Program-made: the position numbers and the translations under genes
Part shown: in pieces, positions 11,041 to 22,663 of the stretch
Numbering within the stretch: the stretch's first letter is position 1
Layout of the letters: the number at the start of each line of letters is the position of its first letter
The notes under the pieces: model-generated
The model's input: the letters and a program-made list of their open reading frames with translations, nothing else
What the model was told of the DNA's origin: nothing
Databases searched by the model: none
Source of the DNA: Macropodus opercularis
Taxonomy: Eukaryota > Chordata > Actinopteri > Anabantiformes > Osphronemidae
Length of the DNA: 64,000 nt
Assembly: GCA_030770545.1 (NCBI GenBank)
Contig: CM061092.1
Location: 16,803,501 to 16,867,500, forward strand
Direction: 5' to 3'

Positions 11041-13484
11041 GATGTCATCATTTGTTCTCATCATCACATCATATCCATTACTAATCAGAAAGTGAGTGAT
11101 TTAAATTTATGATTGAAGTATTCTTGCAGATCTTGCAGCAAATTACTATAAATTAACCAGAACTTGGAGCATTTCATTGTCAGCATACTATGTCTGTCTT
11201 ATTTTAAAGACAAACAGTTTATTGAATCCACCCAAAGCAAACTATTATCCAGAGTTTGTGTGAAAAAATAGTACTGTCTTTTTTTCAGGAGGACAATTAA
11301 ATGTGTGACTTTTATTCACAGATAAGGTTTTAAATTTAAAGCATTTCTTTCCCCCCCCACATGACAAAGACAAGATAAAGTGTTTGCTAACATGTGTAGC
11401 CTTGATAACAGACTTTCAGTTTACATACTGGTATTTGCAAAATCGCTCCTATTTCTAAAACAATAACCATATGAAACATGTGACATGATTTTCACATTTT
11501 AGCTCAGCATGGATGTTTCTCTTTCTTATCCAGTCCACTCTTCATCTTCTGTCCTTCATTTGGATTTTGCGCATTATTGTTGTGAATGGATGGGTTTCTG
11601 TATGTGTGGGACTGGCAGTCTCCCTCAGTGACCAGTGGGCATGGACTGATTTTTGTGAGGAAAAGCGTTTTGAAGGGATGGGTAACATTGTCTCATCAAC
11701 TGTAATTTTATTTACAGTTAAATGGAAATTTTGGTCTTTAATAAAAAAATTTATATTTCATCAGTGCCTTGTCTTTCATTGGAAATGAAGGCGCTGGCCA
11801 CAAAATTTCATCACACATTTTAATAACATTTATGTTGAAATTTGAGCAAACAAACCACAAATCAATCAAAACAAACAATAATGGCAGTCTACTTATGGTT
11901 TTTTCTTTTTCAAATGTAAAATGGGAAGCATTGGGAGGTTTCAAGGTTTTAGCAGACATCTTGGCAGACATCCTCTCAACTTCTAGCTTATTGCTTATTG
12001 TTAAAAGTCCATATAGTTGGATGACTGATTTAGAAGGCTGAGGGAGATCTCCTAATAATTCCTCAATATCCTCTCACACTAACTGGTTAACCCTTGTGCA
12101 TCCTTAGAGGGGTCAAAATAAAAAATAGGGGGCGCTCAAAGGTCAAAAACCACACAAGGGTTGGATAAAACAGCCGCAGACAGATGATAAATCACAACAC
12201 GCTTAATCTAGATGAACGGTTGGATGAACTTGGTTATCAGAAGACCCACACGTGTTCAGTGCTTGGATGTTACACCCGCGAAGGATGTTTTATCCAACCC
12301 TTGTGTGTGTAACAAGTAAAGAATCAAGAATCATTTAAAGTCTCTCAGCCTAAGTTGTCCTATTCTGTCCCATCCTGCCAGTGGGACAGGAGCCAACAAG
12401 CCAACACAACTCATGCTATACCTTGAAAAGACTACTCCAGGAATCTATAATTGATTTTAAGGTTCAGCAAACAGTAACTTCAACAAGAATCCAAAAAAAA
12501 AGTAAAATGCTTTTCAGTTCATACAGTAGCTGGGTAATCTGTGCAGTTTGTGTGTCTCCCAAGGTTACCATAGCCTGTAGTATATTTTCATGACTTTAGG
12601 TGTAGACAGTGAACAGCATGCACTGTGCTCTAATCTTTGTAGATCAAACTGATCTTAATTGAAGTTATTCAACTGATGGATGGATGGGACAAATATATGC
12701 GGTTCCTGGATGACACCTACATGAATTTATGACTGCATTGTGTGCTAAAACTGTATTAAAATAGTAGAGTATTAATCAATGATAACATAAACTCCACGTG
12801 GATTATTATAGTAACTGAATATATATTAGGGCAAATGTTCAAACCCACTGAGCCTCGACTATTTTAGATACTCAGTGATGCTATCTTAGTAAGCTTTTAT
12901 CCTAAATGAAACCATGCTTATTTCTCATATCTTACATTTATTTTATCATTGTATCTGTGACAACCAAAGCACATGATAATAGCATGTTGAGGTGGTAAGT
13001 AGGTGGAAAAGCATGTATCAGAAACTGATAATAAATAATAAATACTGTACAACTATAGAATTAGATCAATAGAGTGCATAGGAAATACTGAAAATCCAGA
13101 ACATACATTTAAGGGACATTACACCAGTTTTATTCAAATATTATCTGCCATAACTAAGGCAAGAAAACTATTTGCAGATTTTACCACTTGTCATTATAAC
13201 TTAACGTTTGTGTGTTTAAAACACACCAGTCAACAGACACTGAGATACTGTTTTAGTTGCTTCAATTTCTGTCAAATGAGTTAAATGAAAATTTCATCAT
13301 ATTTACTTGTTGAAACCTAATTTCCTCAAAGTCTTGCCTTTCTATAGAAATTATCTCAATACCTGTCATATTTCAACACTGTTCAGCAATAAAATAAACA
13401 CCGTTGTTCTTTGCAGCTCAGTTTAGCTTTTTAATCTACCAGGGTCATTCATCTACTACTGGGTGTGTGTCTGCAACTGCAGTC
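11041..13484. other. 5' flank of meprin copy 2
   Basis: No exon is visible. Most of the stretch aligns by eye with 20890-22663 and 31180-32957. A TATA-like AATAAAATAAACA lies about 95 bases before the start codon (near 13390) and is followed by an AG-rich start region. The same string precedes all four gene copies, so it may be the core promoter, but this is inference. Confidence 0.45.
12087..12307. mobile_element. piggyBac-like small element and inverted repeat
   Basis: TTAA at 12087 is followed by CCCTTGTGCATCC. About 60 bases on, CACACAAGGG then TTGG closes a 70-base unit with CCCTTGTG inverted ends, the pattern of small fish piggyBac derivatives with TTAA targets. In addition CACACAAGGGTTGGATAAAA (12151) is inversely repeated with no mismatch over 21 bases at 12287-12307. 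Units 2 and 3 keep the first pair of ends (21744, 32037) but lack the 12287 arm. Confidence 0.45.
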
Positions 13485-16400
13485 ATGTACTTCAGGTTTT
13501 TAATTCTGCTCTATGGCCTTGGATTGGTAAGTGGAACTCCTTCATGTTACTATAATCTATGCTTTACGCTGCATCTTTATTGCAAACAAATAATTTTATT
13601 TTTGTCATTATTATTTTATTATTTATCATACAGGCAGAAGCCAAGCCAGTAGGTGAAATACGTAAGTAATTAAATTTTTCTTTTCTTTATAATTATCTTG
13701 TGCATCAATGCAGTTTCTTAATATATTGCTCAGTCTGCTCAGTTTAAAACATAATAAAATAGATGTTAATATAATAAAAATATATAAATGCTTGTATAAT
13801 ACACTAAAATACTAAAAACATTTCCTAGTTTATAAAAAAGTAGGAATTAGTTAATGCCATGGAGAAATAGACACAACCATATGAATCCTACCACAAAACA
13901 TAAACTGCAATTCAAATGTTTAAAGCTTGTGGGTTTTTGATTTTGTTTTGTTTTTTTTAATATTCTTTGTGACTGTGGTAATAAATAAAAGCCAATAAAA
14001 CTTTTATAATTTAATGTCATTATTGCTGACTTAACCTCCACAGAAACGGAAGCCAATGAAGGCCATGACTGGGACATCATAGACATCAATACAGGTCGTT
14101 AGTCTGTCTGTACCATATTTTCTTTGTTCTTGTAAGTTCTTTATTAACCAAGACAATTTTCCTTTCAGATGTTGGACTAGACCTGCTGGAGGGTGATATT
14201 AAGATGGATGAAGTATGTGCAAACATAAACTGTTACTAATATGTTTCAAGCTTCTGTTTATTTGGTCTATTAGGTAGAGACAGAGTTTCTAGTCACCTTT
14301 AGTAATGAAGTGTAATCTGTTGATTACACTCCCGCTGTTGTGATTGGATGTTTTATGAACTACCTGCTAATGGAACCTAATGTCTTACCTAATGACTCCA
14401 CTGTCATGTAAGACAAATATATCCAATTTGAAAAAACATAGTTGAAGTTTTACTGGTTAAAGTATTTTTCAAGTGCTCTTTTTCTGTTATATCCAACTCT
14501 TCTACATTTGTTGTTTTCTTATAATTAGACTGTTGACAGAAACACCATCATAGGGGAGAAGTATCGCTGGCCCACAAGCGTTCCCTACTACCTAGAGAAC
14601 AGCCTGGGTGAGGCACAGTTCCATGGAAATTCACACTTCCAGCACTGAAAACAGTATTTACGGTGCTTCTTCATTGCTCATGTGTCCTACAATTTGTTAT
14701 GTGTAGGTCCAGAGGCAAAGGCTGTAATCCTGAGCATCTTCGAACAGTTCAGACTGAAGTCCTGCATCGACTTTAAACCCTGGAAAGGAGAAGAGAACTA
14801 CATCTCTGTGTTCAAAGGTGACGGGTAAGGTCCACATGTTTAAACTCGCACCAACTAATATGTATTTTTATATTGATAACAGGCTCAATTATTTTCTGTA
14901 ACGTGAAAATAGTCATTATGGGTGCAAGCACTGATACTTCTGTATTGACTCCAGAACAGCTGCCAGCTGTGGGTTGTGCTGTGTCCTGCTTTGGTGCTTT
15001 GGTGTGTGTGACATTTCATCATCATACCTGTGCTGGATTTTTCATACGAACTTCATCAATCTCACTCTCTCTCTGCAGATGCTGGTCCTATGTAGGCAAC
15101 AGGCATATGGGAAAGCAGAATCTGTCAATCGGTATCCACTGTGATACTGTAGGCATTGTTGAGCATGAGTTCCTGCATGCACTAGGCTTCTGGCACGAGC
15201 AGTCTAGAGACGACCGCGACGATTACATCAACATCAAATGGAATCAAATTAAACCTGGTAACAAGTCTACAGACTTACACAATACCAGCAACTTCAGCAA
15301 ACATTGTTTTACTTTCACAATTGTGCTGCTTAGATCCAGTTGACATCTGGACTTGTGTTAGAAGTGTTGCTAATTTCCATAGAAAGACTGTTACAAAGAA
15401 CACTGTGCTGTTGTGAGTTTTCCTCCTTATGAATTATTTTTATGAATATTGTAGAAAAGGTCAGTCCTTCGTGTACTGACCTAATATAGTGAATGACTCC
15501 TGTAATTGTATCTTCACAATAAATACCTGTTGTTCCACCCAAACTCAAAAACAATACAAAATGACCCAGACATTTGTTATGTCCTCCTCAGGTCAAGAGC
15601 ACAACTTTGAAAAACACAATGACACAGTGTCCAGTGCTCTAGGTGTTCCCTACGACTATGGCTCTGTGATGCACTACGGTAAGACTGACTTCAGCATCAA
15701 CTCTGAGCCCACCATCGTCACCAAGATCCCCCACTTCATGAATGTGATTGGTCAGAGGAAGGGGTTCAGTTCCAGTGACCTAATAAAACTCAACCGTCTC
15801 TACAACTGCAGTAAGTCATTCTGTGCATCTACTGAGACAGATACTATCATTGCACAAACTATTAGATGTTGCATGAAAGTTGCTGTTATACAATGTACTA
15901 TGTCTTAAATTCAACATTCCATAGTTCTGTTTGTTATAGTATGAATATAATATGGGTTTGTGAGATGGTTCAATGAGTTTTTAGACAACACTACACTGAC
16001 CAAATGGTAAAATGGTATGATATGAATGGAATGGTAAAGACACACACAGTAAAATCATGTGGATTTAGACTCAATGTGTCATTTTGACATTCTCTCTGCA
16101 GCCAGATCTTCCACTTTTGTGGATAGCTGTGACTTTGAGGAGGACAACATCTGTGGGATGATTCAGATTCCTGGGAAAGGAAAGTGGGAACAACAATCAT
16201 GTATGAGAGGAGGGCCTCAAACTGATTTCACAAACATGGGACAATGCAAAGGTGACATCCCATTTGAACCAAAATACATTACGGTGCTAAAGTACATACC
16301 ACATCTCTGTCTCTTTGTATTATGTATTTAAATATTAATATAGCTTATTTTGCAATATGACATTTATAAGTGCTGTGATCACTCCACATCACACAAAGTT

Positions 16401-19215
16401 CCAGGACAGAATGCAGTAGAAGATGAATTATGACCTTGTTGACCTTAAGTAGCACGAGTTATCACTGCCACTTCATGGCAGGGGTCTCAAACTCATTACT
16501 AATACTTCAATGGGTTCTTCTGAACATAAACTGTCCTAATTATGAACAGACTATTCAAGAACATGAAGAGTTCTGGCTTCTCTTGCCTCCTTCTTGCTGC
16601 CAGAGACCTGGCAGTGCTTCCTTTCACATTCAGTAGCTGAGCCAGATTTGGCTTAAGGGAGGAAGCAATTGATACCCTTAGTATGGCTTGAAGATGATCA
16701 TCAAGTCTGGTTTAGAAATTTAATTTTTAATTTTACCCTCTTTTCAGCATTTTTACAATTGAAAGCTCTTTTTCTTTCTCTTAAGATTCTTAAGACAGCA
16801 TTCACTGCAAAAAAAGAAAGAAAAGAAAAGAAAATCATATTGTAGTGATGCAGCTGCTGTCCCACAGTTTATGATTTAGAATAGCTATGTGTTCATTATG
16901 TTCAGGTGTTGTAGTTTTAATGTGTTTATTTGTTGTGTGTTATGTTGTAACGTGTGTAAAAGTGAAGGTTTTTGGCCGGCACCGTGATGTTAAGTGCTGG
17001 GTGTGCTGTTTCAGGGCAAATTCAGCTGCAGCTTCTGACAGCAAGACTCTCACTCTGAGTCATAAGGCACTTTACCAGAGGTGAAATTAGTAGCTTAGCT
17101 GATCCAGTTAGTTCACCAGCAGACATAGTCAATCCAATATAATACTTGCGAGCCGCATTAACATTAAACTTCTATATCGTCCTGCGGGCAGCCGGAGTTT
17201 GAGACCCCTGCTTTATGGCATCTGCTCTGAGATAAAGTGCAAATTAAAGTAATTTGTTTTTACAAATTATGTAGTAGAGACATTTAAGACAATTAAATCA
17301 AACTCTATTAAAAGCTGTACTCTGTCTGACTCAGCAGGTCCTTATACAAAGAGACAATATTTCAAGTTAATCATACAACTCACTCTTGTAAGGAAACATG
17401 TATGTATTTTTGGAACGGATATTTCTAAAAAGATTAAAAAATTTACAGTTCAAGAGTAATCTTTCACATTTGTCTTAGTCACATTATCTTATAATGTGAC
17501 TCATCTACATGTGCTGTAACGTTACCTGCTTTGGATCCAGGAAAAGGCTACTTCATGCACTTCAATACATGTGGTGCTGAACTTGGTTCGCGGGCAGTCC
17601 TGGACAGTCGATGGCTTTATCCTAAACCTGGACCACAGTGTCTGCAGTTTTTTCTCTACAACACTGGGGCAGACGATGACGTTCTTAACATTTGGGTTCG
17701 AGAGTATGACCATGTCAACTCCAGTGGTAAAGCAAAGTTCTTCAAGAGCATTTCAGGTGACAAACACACACACATGTTGAATTACTTCTTGACCTGTAAA
17801 GTCCCTGTAAGCAGCAACAGATAATTTAACAGCCTTATGTAAACTGCACCAGTTTTCAGTAAAATGTTTTTATGTCTTAACTACAGTTTACAGTTTAAAT
17901 CTGTTCTGTTGCAGGAGGTGAAAAGGGCTCCTGGAATTTACATGCAGTGAATCTAAACATGACAAAGAAGAGCCGTGTGGTGTTTGAGGGTGTGAGAGGA
18001 AAGAGTCCATCAAAAGGCGGCTTCTCTCTGGATGACATTAACTTGTCTTCCACAAAGTGCCCTCAGCACGTCTGGCAGATTCACAATATGAAAAGTCGAA
18101 TAGTCACGACACCAGCAGGACAGGACATTTACAGCCCACGGTTTCTCTCTCCTGCAGGTTATTCCTTCCAGGTAAAGGCCTTCTTTTGTCACCAGTGTTT
18201 TAATGTGCATGTTCATTTATATGTGTGCCTGTTGTGGACCTTTGATAGTTGCTTTGTTCTCTGCAGATATCTCTATACCTTAACGGCACAAGTGACTATC
18301 CAGGTAACCTGGCCGTCTACTTCCACCTGACGTCAGGCCCCAACGATGAAAAGCTGAAGTGGCCATGTCCTTGGTACATGGCAACTATGACCCTGATGGA
18401 TCAGCAGTCAGACATCAGACAGCAAACAAACCATTATCGAATGATCATCACTGACCCTGCCAGGAAGGATGGTAAGAGAACAGAGAAGAATTCTGTCTGT
18501 CCTCAGTTTGACAAACCTGACGTTTTATGTGTTTCTCTCAGGTGCTAATTTCTACTGGGATAATCCCAGGAAAGTGGGTGTTAAAGTGACCGAATCTGAT
18601 GGCAGCTTTTATTACCGGGGCCCAGGTTTGGGTTATGTCCGCTTTTTTTCACACAGCGAACTGAGGAGCAGAAAATTCATCAAAGGCGATGATGGTGTCT
18701 TCCTCTTGAGTTTGGAAGGTATAAACACTGAACAGAAATATTATATCTCAGAAAACTATAACTACATATTGAGCTTTTAACTTGTTTCTTAAAGTCTGTG
18801 GTTGATGTGGTCTCTGTGTTTTCAGATATATCCCACCTACTGGAAGCTCAGCCTCTGCCTCACTCTGCAGTGCGTGATGATGCTAGTCTGCTGAAAACCG
18901 AAGATCAAGGTGCTCCACGACAAGCTGCTAGTAACAGTATAGCGCTCGTTGTTGTGGCTGTGTGTGTGGCAACTTTCATGTTGACGATCTCTATGTTTAT
19001 AACAGGGAATTTCCGCAGGACAAAGAAGAGAGGGAAGGAGGAGGCTCATGATGTGTTGTTCATAAAGCACATGCCTGGATTTGTGGAGGTGAGCATGAGT
19101 CAGACATTTATCTCATTTACACTAATACACCTAGGACAAACCGTTGTGCTCATTGAATGTATCTTTTTAATTACAGGAGTACCCAGAAAAAGAACCACTT
19201 CTGTCTAATCCATGA
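13485..19215 (+). CDS. mep1b: Meprin beta-like membrane metalloprotease, copy 2
   Basis: Coding exons: 13485-13526, 13634-13661, 14044-14094, 14169-14212, 14529-14607, 14707-14824, 15079-15257, 15592-15810, 16102-16251, 17541-17756, 17915-18171, 18267-18471, 18542-18718, 18826-19088, 19177-19215. They join in phase to 688 residues with GT/AG borders. Order: signal peptide (MYFRFLILLYG), propeptide with aspartate switch LEGD (D50), astacin domain (about 60-253) with HEFLHALGFWH (150-160, catalytic E151) and Met-turn SVMHY (M207, Y209), MAM (about 260-424), MATH (about 426-588), stalk, membrane helix 627-648, basic cytoplasmic tail. C302 matches the cysteine that links meprin beta dimers in human (residue 305 from memory). 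The MATH end (FIKGDD, DISHL) fits beta better than alpha. Unlike mammalian meprins there is no EGF-like module. Extra cysteines C287 and C314 lie in MAM. Expected at the cell surface, cutting extracellular proteins. AATAAA at 19312. Confidence 0.88.
16479..17210. mobile_element. hAT-like element, internally deleted, in the MAM intron
   Basis: Terminal inverted repeats CAGGGGTCTCAAACTC and GAGTTTGAGACCCCTG are flanked by 8-base target copies CTTCATGG (16471) and CTTTATGG (17211), the hAT signature. No transposase frame is visible. Compared with the same insertion in copy 3 (25807-26889) about 350 bases near the left end are missing. Confidence 0.8.
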
Positions 19216-20089
19216 AGTGTTTTGTGTCAAAAGGAAAATCTAAACTAAAACTATTTCTGCAACATACTCATATCTATTTCTGCTTCCTTCATCTTTGCCT
19301 TGTATGACCTGAATAAACTCTCTCCAGCAGCATTTGATTTCACAATTTGTGCTCATTATCGCATCCATATCTCTTATCAGAATGCAGGTGATCATTGTAG
19401 TATAACATTGCATTTGAGCCCATATGTGCTGTTTTACATTGAAGAGTCATGCAGACACAGTCCTTTACAATGTTAAATTTGGTTTATCTTTCAGTCATAA
19501 ATTTGTGTTACACTTACTGAGAATTAAGATTTTAATAAACATATGTCTTTTAATGAGACTACATTATTATTCACGATTGTGATCCTGTGTTTAGTTGATT
19601 AATTATCTCCTGCTCTGCAGTGAATTTTGGTCTGTACTTTATAATTACCCATGTGTCTATAAATTCAATCCTTCAAACTCTATTTACCTCAAACATTCAA
19701 TCCTGTAGGTCGTGCATGTGGGTCTTTTTCTGTCCCTGTCCATGCTGTCTGCACCACAGCACACAAATTACACAAGCCAACAGCATCATCTACATTAAAG
19801 TAAATTTATCACGCAGTGGTGACACGTGTTTCAGTCGCATTAAAATGACAGTAGGCATGAGACAAACAAGATAAATAATACAAAATAATTGTCCACTAAG
19901 GTCAATGGGCACACAGGCAGTAACCCAAACAGTTAACCCAAAGACAAAGTACAGCAGTACAGAATCAAGTACAAACAGTAGCAGGAAGACGGAGAAATGC
20001 ACATGTCCAAAATATTTATTTCACGAATAACCAGTAAAGCTAAAAACTGGATCTCAGATAAACACAGGAAGTGTCCAGCAAAAATAGAA

Positions 20090-20900
20090 GTGAATGCTCT
20101 GCACCTGTATAGCGCTTTTTTTTACCTATCGGTACTCAAAGTGCTGACACTGCATCTCATTCACCCATTCGCACACACAAACACACACTGGCGGCAGCTT
20201 AGGCTGACACAGTTCAGTGTCTTGCCCAAGGACACTTTAGCACATGACTGGGGGGAAGCTGGAGACCCCCGAGAGAAAAACCACGCAGACACGAGGAGAA
20301 CATGCAAACTCCACACATAAAGACCCCCGGTCGCCTTTGGAATCAAACCCAGGACCTACTCTCTGTGAGGCTCCAAATCAAATTCATCAAATTAATTTTA
20401 CACATGCAATTGCTTATATTTTGGAAGTGGTTGTTATGCCGCATCTCCAACAGGAGACAGAAACAGACCAACTGGCTACAAGACTGACAGAAAACAGGAT
20501 TCAACATCAACATGAGAAACATCAACAAACCGACACACAGAGGGCAGGTTAAATGTGCAGTGATGTCAGAAAACTAACATAACAGGAGGGTTAAATCTAA
20601 AACCAGACAGGAAATTAACAAAGGGCGCAACCGATAACGAGGGAGGCAAGACCACAAAACCAAGAAACAGACACAGGGATCAAGGCTGACATAGGACCCA
20701 GCCCGCGGTTGGATGACTGTGACAGTTGTGTCTTTTTCATTACAGGAGTAAACAGAAAAAGTGTCTTTTCTCCATGAAGAAAAGTCTAAACTAAAATAAT
20801 CTCTACAACATATTTGTATCTACTTCTGCTTCATCTTTGTCTTGTGTAACCTGTCTTGAGTAAACCTTCTGGCAGCATTTGATGTCATCATTTGTTCTTA
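20090..20900. repeat. Dispersed repeats and last-exon relic after copy 2
   Basis: 20100-20375 is a reverse-oriented common fish repeat (TATAGCGCTTTT, GTCTTGCCCAAGGACACTTT, GAACATGCAAACTCCACACA). 20430-20715 is the dispersed repeat with ACCAGACAGGAAATTAACAA. 20745-20900 is the decayed last exon and 3' UTR of the relic: TTACAGGAGTAAACAGAAAAA, where GAG TAC is now GAG TAA, then AGTCTAAACTAAAATAATCT. No working exon is present. Confidence 0.65.
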
Positions 20901-22663
20901 TCATCACATCATATCCATTACTAATCAGAAAGTGAGTGATTATAATAGTTAAGTTTACGAGACCAGATACTGATTTGAATTGATGATTGCAGTATTCTTG
21001 CAGATCTGGTCAAATCACAGAGAGGCACCATAGCTGCCATGGCATAATAAGTTACTGTAAATTAACCAGGACTTGGAGCTTTTCATTGTCAGCATAATGT
21101 AGTATGTCTGTCTTATTTTAAAGACGAATAAAATCAGTTTATTGAATCCACCCTAAGCCAACTATTATCCACAGTTTGAGTGTCTTTTTTTTCAGGAGGA
21201 CTTTTAAAACAGCACTGCCCTTCGATTTAATGTGAACAACTGTATGTGTAACATTGTGTGTGACTGGCAATCTCCCTCAGTGACCAGTGGGCATGGACTG
21301 ATTTTTGTGAGGAAAAGCGTTTTGAAGGGATGGGTAACATTGTCTCATCAACTGTAATTTTATTTACAGTTAAATGGAAATTTTGGTCTTTAATAAAATA
21401 ACTTATTTCATCAGTGCCTTGTCTTTCATTGGAAATGAAGGTGCTGGCCACAAAATTTCATCACACATTTCAAAAACATTTATGTTGAAATTTGAGCAAA
21501 CAAACCACTAATCAACAAAATAATGGCAGTCTACTTGTGGTTCTTTTCTTTTCCAAATGTAAAATGGGAAGCATTGGGAGGTTTCAAGGTTTTAGCAGAC
21601 ATCTTGGCAGACACCCTCTCAACTTTTAGCTTATTGCTTATTCTTAAGCTTATTGTTAAAAGTTCATATAGTTGGGTGACTGATTTAGAAGGCTGAGGGA
21701 TATCCCCTAATAATTCCTCAATATCCTCTCACGCTAACTGGTTAACCCTTGTGCATCCTTCGAGGGGTCAAAATAAAAAATAGGGGGCTCAAAGGTCAAA
21801 AACCACACAAGGGTTGGATAAAACAGCTGCAGACAGATGATAAATCACAACACGCTTAATCTAGATGAACGGTTGGATGAACTTGGTTATCAGAAGACCC
21901 AGATGTGTTCACTTGCATTGTGTGTTGAAACTGTACTAAAGTAGTAGAGTATTAATCAATGTTAACATAAACTCCACGTGGATTATTATAGTAACTGAAT
22001 ATATATTAGGGCAAATGTTCAACCCACTGAGCCTCGACTATTTTAGATACTCAGTGATGCTATCTTAGTAAGCTTTTATCCTAAATGAAACCATGCTTAT
22101 TTCTCATATCTTACATTTATTTTATCATTGCATCTGTGACAACCAAGGCACATGATAATAGCATGTTGAGGTGGTAAGTAGGTGGAGAAGCATGTATCAG
22201 AAACTGATAATAAATAATAAATACTGTACAACTATAGAATTAGATCAATAGAGTGCATAGGAAATACTGAAAATCCAGAACATATATTGAAGGGACATTA
22301 CACCAGTATTATTCAAATATTATCTGCCATAACTAAGGCAAGAAAACTATTTGCAGATTTTACCTCTTGTCATTATAACTTAACGTTTGTGTGTTTAAAA
22401 CACACCAGTCAACAGACACTGAGATACTGTTTTAGTTGCTTCAATTTCTGTCAAATGAGTTAAATGAAAATTTCATCATATTTACTTGTTGAAACCTAAT
22501 TTCCTCAAAGTCTTGCCTTTCTATAGAAATTATCTCAATACCTGTCATATTTCAACACTGTTCAGCAATAAAATAAACACCGTTGTTCTTTGCAGCTCAG
22601 TTTAGCTTTTTAATCTACCAGGGTCATTCATCTACTACTGGGTGTGTGTCTGCAACTGCAGTC
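20901..22663. other. 5' flank of meprin copy 3
   Basis: No exon is visible. The stretch is nearly identical to 31190-32957 and close to 11050-13484. The TATA-like AATAAAATAAACA is at about 22569. Confidence 0.5.

Larger units (their letters stand above)
10058..19392 (+). repeat. Tandem unit 1: relic tail plus meprin copy 2
   Basis: The unit runs from GGTGATCATTGTAG in the relic through the relic tail, upstream flank and meprin copy 2 to the same GGTGATCATTGTAG at 19387. Units 2 (19387-29121) and 3 (29116 to about 37790) repeat this order. Units 2 and 3 look nearly identical over most of their upstream flank, so the duplication is recent there. Differences are mainly inserted or deleted mobile elements. 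Confidence 0.8.

Noticed and set aside
13847..14089. Open frame on the - strand overlapping a propeptide exon, repeated at 23026 and 33300
   Set aside because: It is the complement of the exon encoding DWDIIDIN plus intron. It recurs only because the unit is duplicated and has no domain.
19177..19208. Membrane-helix exon reading straight through the last intron (end near GVPRKRTTSV)
   Set aside because: The GTGAGC donor at 19089 and TTACAG acceptor before 19177 give the tail EYPEKEPLLSNP, kept in copies 1-3; the read-through frame is an intron translation.
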